Source of the DNA: Thraustochytrium sp. TN22
Lineage: Eukaryota > Sar > Bigyra > Thraustochytrida > Thraustochytriidae
Direction of reading: 5' to 3'
DNA: 64,000 nucleotides
Assembly (NCBI GenBank): GCA_013306675.1
Contig: JABLUY010000101.1
Location: forward strand, 44,905-108,904
In this document: piece by piece, positions 1 through 9,651 of the stretch
How positions within the stretch are numbered: position 1 is the stretch's first letter
Layout of the letters: the number at the start of each line of letters is the position of its first letter
Notes under the pieces: generated by a model
The model's database searches: none
What the model was told of the DNA's origin: nothing
What the model saw: only the letters and a program-made list of their open reading frames with translations
Translations under genes and position numbers: made by a program

Positions 1-1086
1 CGGGCGGTGAAAGCACGAGGTGTCCCCGGCGACGAGGTAGTTGCGCGGTGCGCACGGCGCTTCGAGTCGGTGCAGGAGCGACCAGTCGCCGATCATGGAG
101 AAGAACAAGCTGTGCTGCACTTGCGGGAAGCTCCAGCGGTCGCCCGGGTCGTAGCTGAGCAGGCCATTGATGACATGCAGCACTCCGTTGGACCGATGCC
201 GCCACTCCACGGCGTCGGTCCACAACGGCAGCCGCACACGCTTGTTGGTGAGGATCCGCTTCGCCACGGCCGCGTCATCCTCCACCTGCTCATTGCCGAA
301 AGGCGAGTAGCCCATCACGAGCTGGAACATGAGCACGCCGAGCGCCCACCAGTCCACCTCGAACCCGTGGCTGAGCTCGTCATCGGCGCTGCCGACGATG
401 CGCTCGCGGTACGAGGGCGCGAGAAACTCGGGCGCCGCGCTGCTCTGCGTCAGCGCTGCGCTCTGTTCCGTGGTGCGCAAAAGGTCATGCTCGCTTTCAA
501 ACTGCATGGCGTGTCCAAAGCCGAGCAGCTTCACGTGACCGTTCCACGCGATGCCGACGTTCTCTGGGGAAAGGTTGCGGTGCACTACGTTGCGCCGGTG
601 CAGAAAGTCGAGCGCCACCGCGATCTCGGACGCGTAGAACCGCACTGCGTCCGGCGCGAAGATCTTGGGCGGCGCCAGCCTCTGCGTCACTGGCCGACGC
701 AGGAGCTCCAGCGTGCCGCCCACGCAGAACTCCTGCACAAAAAACACAAAGGAGTGATGGTCGAACACGCGGAATAGGTTCACCACGAACTTGTTCTGCA
801 GGTGGAGGTGGATGCTGGCCTCGCGGCGCACGGCCTCAAACGCCTTGCTCTGATAGATCCACTTCTTTTTGATCCCGCGCAAGGCGTAGTAGCGGCCTGT
901 CGCCTTGAGCTTGGCGATGCTGACGCGCGTGCGCCTGCCCTCGCACACCACCTTGGGCGTCTCGAAGCTGTCAATGTTCACGAACCGCATCGTCATGGTC
1001 TTGCCGTCGCGCACTTGATTGGCGAGCCACGGCGGGAACTGCCGCTCTCGAGCGTCCTGCAGCGTGTACTGACGGGCCCTCTTCAT
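1..1086 (-). CDS. AGC-family protein pseudokinase (PKA/PKG-like), 3' end outside window
   Basis: The frame runs open from an ATG at 1086 to base 1, giving 362 residues with the C-terminus off the left edge. The fold is an AGC Ser/Thr kinase: a YALRGIKKKW beta-strand, an alphaC-like RREASIHLHL helix, APEFLAPSY at the end of the activation segment, VDWWALGVL of subdomain IX, and the start of an AGC C-tail ending in GDTSCF (compare GDTSNF of PKA). All three catalytic signatures are changed: the VAIK lysine is Arg70, HRD reads H-R-N (Asn171, in HRNLSPEN), and DFG reads G-F-G (Gly189, in KLLGFG). The glycine loop is also degenerate (CEGRRTRVSIAK). From kinase-family knowledge this predicts little or no phosphotransfer, so a scaffold or regulatory role is inferred. 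It is divergent from RSPH3. An upstream exon cannot be excluded. Confidence 0.85.
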   Translation of the reverse strand, partial: MKRARQYTLQDARERQFPPWLANQVRDGKTMTMRFVNIDSFETPKVVCEGRRTRVSIAKLKATGRYYALRGIKKKWIYQSKAFEAVRREASIHLHLQNKFVVNLFRVFDHHSFVFFVQEFCVGGTLELLRRPVTQRLAPPKIFAPDAVRFYASEIAVALDFLHRRNVVHRNLSPENVGIAWNGHVKLLGFGHAMQFESEHDLLRTTEQSAALTQSSAAPEFLAPSYRERIVGSADDELSHGFEVDWWALGVLMFQLVMGYSPFGNEQVEDDAAVAKRILTNKRVRLPLWTDAVEWRHRSNGVLHVINGLLSYDPGDRWSFPQVQHSLFFSMIGDWSLLHRLEAPCAPRNYLVAGDTSCFHRP

Positions 1087-1573
1087 GATCTCGGCGCCCT
1101 TCTCACCGCCGCCAAGCTTGCAGTGCTGTCTGTGCTGCGACGGGAAAAATCGGCTTGCTCTGCCACGCCGCCGCCGCCGCCGCAGGCGAGGCTGGCGGAG
1201 GTCTCCGAATTCACGATCGTGCCGTCACCGCCAACAACAGCGCGGCCGCCGCGGCCCGGAGACGACGGCCGCTATGCTCTCTCAGCTCCCTACCCTTCGC
1301 ACACCGCTCATCCTTCGGCTTAAATTCGTGGGAGGTGCGGGCGCCGCGAGTTTCCGAACCATTTGCACGTTGAGCCCCGGCGGCACCGCAGGCCTGCACT
1401 GTCCACTGGCAAGATGAAGGCAGGCAGGCACTCCGCAGGTCTGCGGCCGCCTTCGCCGCCGACGGAAAAGGCGGGCGGCGGGCACGCGGCGCCAGTGCCA
1501 CCGCGGTGCGAGGGCGCGCGCTGGGCGTGGCGTGGCGTGGCGTGGCTTGCGGCGGCGTGGTGGGCCTGGGAGG
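1087..1573. promoter_or_regulatory. Divergent intergenic region, pseudokinase / RSPH3
   Basis: No conserved coding segment is visible. The stretch is GC-rich with runs of GCC/CGC and short GGCGTGGC repeats near 1525-1550. It separates two divergently transcribed genes, so it presumably holds both 5' UTRs and promoters. I see no TATA box. Confidence 0.4.
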
Positions 1574-2944
1574 ATGGACTCCAGCCCGCTGTACAAGTTC
1601 GCGGCCAGTCCGCAGGCCGTGGACGCGAAGCGCAGGTCGCTGTACCGCAAGGCCAAGGACGCAGCGCTGGACGTGCGCGTGGCCGCCGTCGGCGCGCGCG
1701 ACGGCGCCGTCGCGGACAGCAAGGACTCGAGCGAGGAGCAGCGCCTTGGCCATGTGCGGGTGCCATGGGGTAGTATCGCGCGGCAGCACACGGACGCAGA
1801 GCTCCAGGGCATGCTCGAGCAGGCCGGCCGGGGCGTCGTGGACATCTCGGCCAACCTCGTGGAGCAGACCTCGCCGGTAGCCCGGTCGGCCGTCGGCGCG
1901 CAGACGGACGCCTTCCAAAAGCGGCCGGAGACGCCCCCGTACGCGCCTCGCAAAACAGGCGTGGATGCCAGCACGCAGATTGAGGACCAAACCGAGCTCT
2001 TTGACTTCGATCGCGAGGTGGAGCCCATCCTCTCGGTGATTGTCAGCAAAACGCTCGAGCAGAGTCTGGTGGAGGTGCGCCGAGAGGAGGAGCTGGCCCG
2101 ACTGGCGCGCGTCAAGGACGCGCACCGCGAGGAGAACGAGCGCCTGCGCGCTGAGCGCGAGGAGCGTGAGCGCCTTCAGATGCAGCGCTGGGCAGAGAAA
2201 GAGGCTCTCAAGCGCAAGGAAGCGGCCCGGCTCGCGCGCGAGCTGCAGCTCTGCGAGAAGGCGGCGGCGTGCCGATTTTTCCAAACCTCCATCCGGGACC
2301 ACTTCCAGGCCAACGCGATCCGCAACCTGGAAAACTCCGGCCATTTCAGGGACCAGCTGCGCGACGAGATTGAAGAGGTCTTTCTGCCGATGCTCGAGGC
2401 CGGGGTGGCCGCGCTCGTGGACCGCCGCGCGCTCTGCGTGCAGCTCACGCACCAGATTGTGCAGCGGTCGCTGGCCGCCCGCCGCCGGAGAGCGCTCGAC
2501 TACCGCGCGGGGATCGAGGCGCGCAGGCTCGCCGCGGTCGAGGAGGCGGCGCGCGCCGCTGCGGCCGCGGAGGCGGCGCGCAACAAGCGCATCCGCATCT
2601 TCTTGCGCGGGGAGGACATCCTCGGCACGGAGGGCGTGCTCGGCCCCATCGAACTTACGCTCGGCTTCACCATCGCGGCAGCAGAGCGAGCCATCGAGGC
2701 CTGGCTCGCTGAAAACGTCGACGAGTCCGTGGCCGCGCCGGAAGGTGGCTTTTTGCGCCTCGCGCTCCAGCTCTCCGACGGCGAGATCGACCCTGAGGAC
2801 GAGGAGCGGACGCTTGAGTTCCTCACCTTCCAGGACGACTGCGTTCTCCAAGGCGAAGACGCCGATGCTCGAGAAAGCGCGGAGGCTCCGCTCGACGAGA
2901 GCACCCCAAGCGAAGACGTTTCTGGCGACGCCGAGGAGAACTAA
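1574..2944 (+). CDS. RSPH3: Radial spoke protein 3 (RSPH3)
   Basis: Single-exon gene of 456 residues. RSP3 is the dimeric stalk and A-kinase-anchoring subunit of axonemal radial spokes, which transmit signals to dynein arms in motile cilia. The N-terminus (SPLYKFAASPQAV...KRRSLYRKAK) matches the conserved YxFxSxP start of the family. The signature block follows at about residues 105-200: VGAQTDAF, then VDASTQIED, then a DFDREVEPILSVIVSKTLEQ helix, then a long charged Glu/Arg coiled coil. An Ala-rich helix at about 325-340 and an acidic tail close the protein. I chose the ATG at 1574 rather than one 14 codons upstream because family similarity begins there. The gene implies a flagellated stage. 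It diverges from the pseudokinase and converges with the coiled-coil gene. Confidence 0.93.
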   Translation: MDSSPLYKFAASPQAVDAKRRSLYRKAKDAALDVRVAAVGARDGAVADSKDSSEEQRLGHVRVPWGSIARQHTDAELQGMLEQAGRGVVDISANLVEQTSPVARSAVGAQTDAFQKRPETPPYAPRKTGVDASTQIEDQTELFDFDREVEPILSVIVSKTLEQSLVEVRREEELARLARVKDAHREENERLRAEREERERLQMQRWAEKEALKRKEAARLARELQLCEKAAACRFFQTSIRDHFQANAIRNLENSGHFRDQLRDEIEEVFLPMLEAGVAALVDRRALCVQLTHQIVQRSLAARRRRALDYRAGIEARRLAAVEEAARAAAAAEAARNKRIRIFLRGEDILGTEGVLGPIELTLGFTIAAAERAIEAWLAENVDESVAAPEGGFLRLALQLSDGEIDPEDEERTLEFLTFQDDCVLQGEDADARESAEAPLDESTPSEDVSGDAEEN

Positions 2945-3005
2945 CTTGGCCTTTCTGCGGAGGTGCGTCCTTTCTTTCGGTGTTGATGAAGAGGGGAGTT
3001 GCAAT

Positions 3006-3093
3006 GTGTACCAAGGCACGGACGCACGCGTGCGCAGCCCGTCAGAGTGGTGTACCAAGGTACGGACGTACGTATGCGCGAAGCGTCAGAATG
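3006..3093. repeat. Diverged 44-bp tandem duplication
   Basis: Two adjacent 44-bp copies (3006-3049 and 3050-3093) lie just 3' of RSPH3. Both start GTGTACCAAGG. The differences are mainly C-to-T or G-to-A, several at CpG sites, as expected from decay of methylated cytosines. It lies between convergent genes and no coding role is seen. Confidence 0.7.
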
Positions 3094-3232
3094 TAAGAGA
3101 TTTTGATGACAGCATATTTATGGGCTACAACGGTCCGAACAGGAGAGAACGCGCATCCGTGCACGCAACGCACGCACGCGCTGTGCGCCAGAAACTCGAG
3201 CGAATAGTGTACTTGCACACGTGCGCTTTGTT

Positions 3233-3293
3233 GCTTGTCTTGCCTTGTCTTGTCGTGTCTTGTCTTGTCTTGTCGTGTCTTGCCTTGTTGTTG
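3233..3293. repeat. CTTGT / CGTGT pentamer repeat
   Basis: Imperfect tandem array of CTTGT, with CGTGT and CCTTGT variants, in the short convergent gap, ending at the stop codon of the coiled-coil gene on the opposite strand. Confidence 0.7.
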
Positions 3294-3294
3294 G

Positions 3295-4942
3295 TCAAAT
3301 GTCGGCTTCGGTGTCTGAGGCTTCGTTGTTTAAGTTGGGTTTGGCGCCGCTGGCGCCTGCGGTAGCAGCGCCGTTGACGGCACCGTTCGGCCCATTGCCC
3401 TGGAAATGTGCAAAGGTCAGCGACGCAGAACCAGGCCTGCCGCTCCCGCCGTCCCTGCTTTGCTCGAGCTCCTGGATGCGTGCCTTGAGCTGCTGGACCT
3501 CCTTTGCATAGGACTGCGCGCCAGACTCAAGCAAGGCGCGCATCTCTTTGAGCGCCATGTTCTCCTGCAAAAGGGCCTCCAGGCGACGTGCAAGCTCGTG
3601 CTTGACGCCGTCCTCGGCGGCGTCCGCCCCAGACCCAGCCCCCGTTCCCGCCCCCGCCCCAGCGCGGGCGCCTACAGCGCCCGGCCCTGGCATCGGGCCT
3701 CCGGACTGCCGCCGGCGTAGGAACGTAGACAGTGCCGGCGGCCGCTTGCTCTGCGCGGCCTGGAGCGCCTCGCGAAGTTCGCGCGCCTCCGCCTCGAGGC
3801 GCTCGCGGTCAGCACGCGCGGCGCGCTCCTGCTCCTGCTTCGCTTCCTCGAGCGCCTCTAGCTGGCGCCTGAGCTCTGCACTAGCTGAGGACTCGCGCAC
3901 GAGCTCACCCTTGAGCTCCTTGGCAAGCGAGATGGCGCGCTTCGAGGCGATCTTGTGCTCCACGGCCTGCTCCTCGAGCTTCTGCGCGAGGCCGTCGCGC
4001 TCCTCTTCGAGATCCGCGCGGGCCGCTTCAAGCGCGTCGCGCACCTTATGCGCCTCCGCCAGTGCATCCTCTGCTGCCTCTGCACGCGCTTGCGCCTCGG
4101 CGCGCATGTTCGACGCAACACGGAGCGCCTCCTCGGCCTCGCTGGCACGCTGCGCGTCACGCGCTGCGGTCTCTCGCGCCTCACGCAGGTCCTCCTCGGT
4201 CTGGGCGGCGCGCGGCCGCAGGTCGGCCAGCTCGCGTTCGGCTTTGTCGAGTGCTTCAGATTTCGCTGCAAGCTCCGCCTGGCTCGAGGCGAGCTGCGAC
4301 TGCGCCTGCGCCTTGCGGCGCGCGGCCGCTTTGAGCTTTTCGGCCTGCTTCTCCAGGTCGGCGGCCTGTGCCGCTACCTTGGCTTCGAGCTCCGCGGTCG
4401 CCGAGGAGGCCGCACTGCTCTTCTGCGTCTCAAGGTCTGCGCAGCGCGCCTCCAGCACCTTGATGCGCTCCCGCGCCGCATTCAACTCCTGGGTGTCGGC
4501 GCTGGACGGCGTGCTCGTAATCTCCAGCATCTCCTTGAGCGTGCCGACCTGCTGCCGCAGGCTCGTGTTCTCGTCCCGGAGCTGCTGTGTACTCTGGTGC
4601 TCGCCCTCGAGCTCCGCCAGCCGCTCGCGCGCCTTGACCAGCTCCTCGCCAGCGCGCTGCGCCGTGGCCTCCGCCTCGGCGCGCCCCGCAGCCTCACGCG
4701 CCGCCTGGGCCTCGCGCTCCGTTGCCTCGCGCTCCACCCGCTCCCACTCCTTGCGCAGTCTCTCCAGCTCCTCGCGCTCCTTGGCGTCCAGCGCCGGTGC
4801 TTCCGGCGCCTCTTCCTCCTCCTCCTCCTCTTCCTCCGCGAGCCGAGGCGTCGCAGGCGCGTCCATGTTGACATCAGGCAAGGCGTGCGCGTGCTCCTCG
4901 ACCTGTTCCTGATCTTCCTCATGCTGCTGATCCTCCTCCTCG

Positions 4943-4999
<57 letters not shown>

Positions 5000-5376
5000 T
5001 CCTCAGCTTGCTTGTCGATGCTCAGCGGCTGCGCGCTCTCCTCGCCTCTCCGGTCCTCCTGCTCCTGTTCTTGCTCCTGATCTTGCTCCTGCTCCTGCTG
5101 AGGCGGCTCAACCTGCTGCTCGCTCGGGTCGTCCACCAGCGGCTGCGCATTCTCCTCGCCTTGCAGCAGCTGCAGCTGCTCCTCGCCCTGCGCGCCGTCC
5201 TCGTCCCTCGCCTCGCGCTGCTCCGGCTGCCCTTCCTCGCGAGCGTCGCTCTGGCCCGGGTCCTCGTCCTCCGCCCGCCCGCGCTCCTCTCGTCGCGCGC
5301 CCTGGCCCTCGTCGCCGTGGCTCGCGCGCTGCAGCTCGCGGGCGTTGGCCGCGTCGCCCTGCGCGTCCTCCTCCAT
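3295..5376 (-). CDS. Long coiled-coil protein with acidic, glutamine-rich N-terminus
   Basis: 693 residues from the ATG at 5376. Further upstream the same frame only mirrors SHQ1, so it is not counted. The first ~270 residues are Glu/Gln/Asp-rich and include a run of 17 consecutive CAG glutamines. Residues ~290-640 form a nearly continuous Ala/Glu/Arg/Leu heptad coiled coil. A short Gly/Ala linker follows, then a final helix (LARRLEALLQENMALKEMRA) and a disordered tail. I see no GRIP, motor or membrane segment, so no family is assigned. Golgin, centrosomal or basal-body coiled-coil proteins are possible. It diverges from SHQ1 across about 325 bp. Confidence 0.7.
4945..4995 (-). repeat. (CTG/CAG)17 microsatellite encoding polyglutamine
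   Basis: Seventeen uninterrupted CTG units on the plus strand, read as CAG on the coding strand of the coiled-coil gene. The purity of the tract suggests that its length varies between strains. Confidence 0.9.
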
Positions 5377-5701
5377 CCCGCCGCGCCGCGCCCAGCCCGC
5401 CGCGCCCAGCCCGCCGCGCCGAGCCGCGCCGAGCCGCGCCGAGCCGCGCCGAGCCGCGCCGGCCGCGCGGGCGCCCGGTCCTCGCCGCCCGGCCGCCGCC
5501 GCTCGAGCGGGACCGCGCGCGGCGCGGCTCAGCCTCTGCGAGCCCGAGCGGGTCTGCGCTGGCAGGGGCGGGGCCGCCCGCATGGCGCGACTGGGGGCGC
5601 CAGCCTGAGGCAGGCTGAGCCCGAGGGCAGTGGACAGGAAACGCGCGGCGCGGCGCGGCGGCGGCGCGGGCGGCGCGGGCGGCGCGGGCGGCGCGGCGAG
5701 G
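5377..5701. promoter_or_regulatory. Divergent region with GAGCCGCGCC repeats
   Basis: Shared 5' region of the coiled-coil gene and SHQ1. At about 5411-5460 the 10-mer GAGCCGCGCC repeats four times perfectly, preceded by related CCCAGCCCGCCGCG units. A GGCGCGGGC array lies at 5650-5695. No coding similarity is seen. Confidence 0.5.
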
Positions 5702-7627
5702 ATGCCGGTGACGCCGCGGTTCTCGCTGGCGCAGGACGATGCCTTCGTGTTCGTGACGATGCGCGTGCCGTACGTGCGCGTGTCGGACCTGGAGTACTCC
5801 ATCGAGGGCGCCGCGGTCTCGGTCTTCGTCAAGCCGTACCTGCTCAAGCTGAGGCTGCCGGCGAGCGTGGAGGACGACGAGCGCACCAAGGCGGAGTACG
5901 ACCCGCTGCGCGACAATGGCACGGTGGTGCTTCACCTGCCCAAGACGGAGGCCGGCAGGCACTTCGAGGACCTCGACCTGCTGACCAAGCTGAGCCAGCC
6001 GGCCGGTAAGAGCAGCCGCGCAGGCCCGCCGTCCCTCCGGGTTGTGGACGGCACGGTGCCCAAGGGTGAAGCGGCGGCCAGCGCGCCCGCAGTGTCGCTC
6101 CAAAAGGACGCGCCCGGCGCAGCTGCACCCCTCATCGAGGTGCTCAGCTCCCTCACCTTTGACGACGAGAAGAAGCCGGCCGAGGACAGCAGCGACCAAC
6201 AGGTGGCCGCTGCCACGGACAAGAGCAGCGGCCAGCAGGAGAGCAGCGCCGAGGCTGTCGCGGCCGAGCCGCCATCTCCACCGCTGCTCAAGCTGGGCGG
6301 AGACGGGCGCGAGGGCGCCTCGGGCTCCGCGAAGACCGCGTCCACGGACTACCTCGCGAGCCTGCTGGAGCAGACCACGCTGGAGGGCAGCGAGGGCGGC
6401 GTGGGCGCGTCGAGGGCGCCGGACGATGATCACCGGGCCGGCGACGTGGAAGCGAGCCTGGACCTTTCCGCGCCCAAGTACGGCTTCAACCACGGCATGG
6501 AGGGCTTCTTCCGCGACATCCTCTCGGACTTTCCCGAGCTTGTCGATCTGCCTGATCCGGACTCGACGCCCGAGGAGAAGCGGCGCCAGCTGCGCATCGA
6601 GGCGGAGAACACGGCGTTTGACGTTGATCGCTACCTGGGCGACCTCTGCGAGGTGGAGGAGGATGACTTCTTCAAGGCCGCCATGGCGTATGCGGGTCCC
6701 GAGGTCGAGTTTTCGGGCTTCTCGGACGACGAGCAGGAGCAGATGCGGCAGCTCCGCAACCGCGAGTTCTTGCCGTTTTCTCCCTACGAAGAGGAACGCG
6801 CGCTCTGCGCCATGCTGGACGTGGCACTGGCGTTCCTGTATGACGCGCGCACCACGCAAGGCGAGCACAATGCCGAGACGGCCTGGACCATTCGCACATT
6901 GAGCTCCACGCTCTGCTGGCTGGACTCCTTTGCGGTACGTTTCCACTTCTTGAATGCCGGTTCGAGGAAGAACCGACGCTAACTGACTTGCCTCTCCGTA
7001 CGCGTGCTCGCGCGCTCGCAGGACGTGGGTGCCGTTGTGCGTGCCTCGACGCACCGCTTCATCATTTGCCCGTACATTCGCAACCTCTCGCTCGCCAGCA
7101 AGGTGCTCGCGGACGCGGCGACGGTCATGACACAGGGCCGCCGCGGCCTGCTGCGGTGCCTGCTTGCAGTGCACCGCGTCTTTGCGCGCTCCGATGTTTT
7201 CTACCTGCACAACCGACTGTATGTGACAGACATGGTCATTTGGCTGCAGCACGTGGACGAAGAGACCGTGGCGGACTTTTGCGCGCGCGCCAAGTCCTGT
7301 GCGTCGTACTATGCTGGAGACCCGTACGACGCGCTGCGCTGGGACCTGCAGACTTTGGAGTCGGACTTTCGCATCCATGAGCTCGCCGGCGCGAGTGATG
7401 GGGAAGAGGACGATGATGAGGATAGCAGCGACAGCGACGGCGGGGAGGGCGTGGAGGCCTCGTCCGGGAGCAGCAGCAGCAGCAGTGGCGGCAGCGAGAG
7501 CAGCAGCTCAGACAGTGAGAGCAGCAGCTCAGACAGCGAGAGCAGCGCCGACACGGACGATGAGGGACCTGAGCCGGATCAGCCCGTGCAGCAAGACGAC
7601 GACAACGATGAGGAGGAGACATCGTAA
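5702..7627 (+). CDS. SHQ1: SHQ1, H/ACA ribonucleoprotein assembly chaperone
   Basis: Two exons, 5702-6934 and 7022-7627, joined in phase 0 across an 87-nt GTACGT...CAG intron that contains an in-frame stop; 612 residues. SHQ1 holds dyskerin/Cbf5 as an RNA mimic until it enters H/ACA snoRNPs and telomerase. The N-terminal ~100 residues are the CS domain (MPVTPRFSLAQDDAFVFV, VPYVRVSDLEYSIEG, VKPYLLKLRLP), which fixes the start. A Ser/Glu-rich linker follows. The SHQ1-specific helical domain runs from YGFNHGMEGFFRDIL through the FLPFSPYEEERALCAMLDVA block and continues in exon 2 (CPYIRNLSLA, GRRGLLRCLLAVHRVF, FYLHNRLYVTDMVIW). The C-terminus is an acidic Asp/Glu/Ser tail. It converges with the small gene at 7761. 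Confidence 0.95.
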
Positions 7628-7760
7628 GAAAAAAAATGGACAAGGTGATTTGGGTCTTGCTACGAAGGGTAGGGTGCAAAGAGAGGGTTCCACAACGACA
7701 GGTGGGTTGCGATGCGACGCTATTGACACAGCGCGCGCCGCGTGCGCTTGCTCGCTTGCG

Positions 7761-8009
7761 TTACTTACGGCCTGAAATCTCCTTTCCGAGCTCCTTGCGC
7801 ACCTCGGAGAGAAAGCCGAGCAAGTTGGTGCCGCCGGTCTTGAAGTTCTCGCCGGCCTTGACGCCGCCCTCGCTGATGATCTTCTGCGACTTTGTCACGT
7901 TCTGGTGCGTCTTGTGCGCCGCGCGCAGGAACGTCTCGGAGCTCGCCAGGCGCTTGGTGATGACCTCGTTCGCCAGCCACTGCGCGATGCGCTGGAAGAA
8001 CTGCGACAT
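7761..8009 (-). CDS. Small conserved protein, possibly NCBP2AS2-like mitochondrial protein
   Basis: 82 residues from an ATG at 8009 (MSQFFQRIAQWLANEVITKR). It has an amphipathic basic N-terminal helix, then RLASSETFLRAAHKTHQN, then a Gly-rich middle and a basic C-terminal helix FLSEVRKELGKEI. The order of motifs (RL-x-S-x3-xRAA, then a terminal Glu/Arg helix) resembles the small mitochondrial NCBP2AS2 family, but this is from memory and weak. The upstream DNA on this strand is pure GAGC/CGAG repeat, which would encode only Ser/Ala/Arg, so I start at 8009. It shares a divergent 5' region with UXT. Confidence 0.6.
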   Translation of the reverse strand: MSQFFQRIAQWLANEVITKRLASSETFLRAAHKTHQNVTKSQKIISEGGVKAGENFKTGGTNLLGFLSEVRKELGKEISGRK

Positions 8010-8344
8010 CGTTCCGCTCGCTCGCTCGCTCGCCCGCTCGCCGGCTCGCTCGCTCGCCGCTCGCCCGCGCGCGCGCCCGCTCGCCCGCTCGACCGCCGCT
8101 CGCTCGCTCGCTCGCTCGCTCGCGCGCGCGCGCCGCCCCTCCGGTCGCCGGACTCTCTCTTCGCGGTCTGCCGCCGCCGTCGTCGTCGCGCCGACACTGG
8201 CTGGCACGCGCTTCCAGTCCTTGGCCGGCGCGGAATTCCGGGGCGGCCCGGAGCTCCGGAGGGCGCGGCGGCGGCGCGCCGACCGCGACCCGAGGGCGCT
8301 GAGCGGGCCCGGCAGAGACGGACGGCGGCGCGCGCGGCGGCGGC
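8010..8344. repeat. CTCG simple repeats in divergent promoter region
   Basis: Between the small gene and UXT lie several (CTCG)n runs, for example 8012-8060 and 8098-8130, followed by GGCGCG-rich DNA. No gene is seen. It presumably acts as a bidirectional promoter. Confidence 0.6.
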
Positions 8345-8860
8345 ATGGGCGAGGCGGCGGAGGGCGGCGCGGAGGTGGCGCGCGCGCTGCGCGAGGCGCG
8401 CAGGCAGGCGGCCTTCCTGGACGCGCGGCAGGCGGAGCTGGAGGCGAGCATCGAGGCGTACGAGGACCTCGCGCTCCAGGCGCGCGCGCTGCAGGAGCGC
8501 GCGCGCGCGAGGGAGCGCCAGCGCCAGAAGGCGGCCAAGGAGGCCGGCGCGGCCGGCGCGGCCGCCAAGGAGGACGACAGGCCCGAAGCGCTCGTGGACC
8601 TCGGCTGCGGCGTCTTCTCCAGGGCGCGCATGGACGACCCCGTGCGCCTCAGTGTCGACGTTGGCGCGGGGATCTACGTTGACCTGGAGCTCGACGAAGT
8701 CGAGGCCGTGGCCCAGCGCCGGATTGCCACGCTACGCGAGGAGCTCACGCTCTGGATGGACCGCCGCGGCGACGTTCATGGCCACGAGCGCGTCCTGCTT
8801 GAAGCCGAGCAGATTCTGCGCTACGCAGCAGGTCTCTCGTCCGCCCCGATGGAGCCATAG
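8345..8860 (+). CDS. UXT: UXT-type prefoldin alpha-like subunit
   Basis: 171 residues in one exon. UXT is an alpha-class prefoldin-like protein of the R2TP/prefoldin-like (URI) complex, which assists assembly of RNA polymerases and PIKK complexes. The N-terminal coiled coil (AEGGAEVARALREARRQ...LEASIEAYEDL) is followed by the alpha-prefoldin hairpin ALVDLGCGVFSRARMDDP and then the IYVDLELDEVEAVAQRRI strand and helix. The VDLGC and VDVG-x-G motifs are those of UXT rather than PFDN3 or PFDN5. A CT-repeat lies 3' of the gene (about 9080-9120). Confidence 0.85.
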   Translation: MGEAAEGGAEVARALREARRQAAFLDARQAELEASIEAYEDLALQARALQERARARERQRQKAAKEAGAAGAAAKEDDRPEALVDLGCGVFSRARMDDPVRLSVDVGAGIYVDLELDEVEAVAQRRIATLREELTLWMDRRGDVHGHERVLLEAEQILRYAAGLSSAPMEP

Positions 8861-9171
8861 GCCATGGCTGGAGCCATAGGCCATGGTGGCCCGCCTGTTC
8901 GACGCCTTGATGGAACGGCACAGGTCAGCAAGTCTCCGGATTGTCTCTGTGACTTTGCTTGGCCATCATCACGGTTCAAGAAAGAACATTTGTTTACACA
9001 CGCTGTTTGGCTCGCCAGACCTTGACTTGGCTGCACCATGCTCCCCTCCGAGTCCACGTCATGGATTCCATCACGGACGCACTCTCTCTCTCTCTCTCTC
9101 TCTGGCTCTCTCTCTCTCGCCGAAGCCACCGCCGACCCTCCCAAAACGCCGGGCAGACGGCTCACTCTCAC

Positions 9172-9651
9172 TTAGGCAGCAGGCGAGAGGCCAGCAATGC
9201 ACTTGTTGACCGTCTGCAGAAGATTGGGGTTCTCGAGGGCCGCGGCGACGCGCTCCTTGTCGTTGAGCTGCTTGTTGACCTGATGCTCCTGCACGTGGGA
9301 GCCCGGCATAACGAAGATGTCGACCTTGAAGCGGCGCGGCAGCGAGCGCAGCAGCTTCACACGAAGGCTGAGTCCAATGAGCGTGGACATGGAGCAGTGC
9401 GGCACGGTCGGTGTAAAGTAGATGACCACGCGGCCCTTCTCGTCGTCCACCGAGACGTTCTTGACCTCTGTCACATTGAGCTGCTCCAGCGTGAGCGGGT
9501 GCTCCGGGTCCTGAATGTCGCGGATCAGCTCGAAGACCTCCGCCGCGTCGAAGGGCTCCGGCGCGTCCTCATCCTCGATGTCCTCCACCGAGTACGCGCG
9601 CTCCGCGCGGCTCACCGCGTACACGGTCGGGTTCTCGTTCAGCTTGGCCAT
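9172..9651 (-). CDS. CIAO2B: CIAO2B / MIP18-family cytosolic Fe-S assembly protein
   Basis: 159 residues. MIP18 works with CIAO1 and MMS19 in the CIA targeting complex that inserts Fe-S clusters into nuclear and cytosolic enzymes such as DNA polymerases and helicases. The sequence is strongly conserved: NENPTVY near the N-terminus, [35 protein letters not shown] with the conserved reactive Cys86, [20 protein letters not shown], and the C-terminal [20 protein letters not shown]. Full length, no intron. It diverges from the ATP-grasp gene across 657 bp that contain a large inverted repeat. Confidence 0.96.
   Translation of the reverse strand: MAKLNENPTVYAVSRAERAYSVEDIEDEDAPEPFDAAEVFELIRDIQDPEHPLTLEQLNVTEVKNVSVDDEKGRVVIYFTPTVPHCSMSTLIGLSLRVKLLRSLPRRFKVDIFVMPGSHVQEHQVNKQLNDKERVAAALENPNLLQTVNKCIAGLSPAA

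Noticed and set aside
7-777. 256-codon plus-strand open frame
   Set aside because: Mirror of the AGC pseudokinase on the minus strand; its peptide is His/Arg/Glu-rich with no family features.
1211-3058. 615-codon minus-strand frame opposite RSPH3
   Set aside because: Shadow of RSPH3 in GC-rich DNA; no conserved motifs, while the plus strand has clear radial-spoke signatures.
5377-5922. 182-codon N-terminal extension of the coiled-coil protein
   Set aside because: It overlaps the first exon of SHQ1 in antisense and the GAGCCGCGCC repeats; the ATG at 5376 is the better start.
3955-6009. Leu/Arg-rich 684-codon plus-strand frame
   Set aside because: Antisense of the coiled-coil gene (CAG glutamines read as CTG leucines) running into SHQ1 in another frame.
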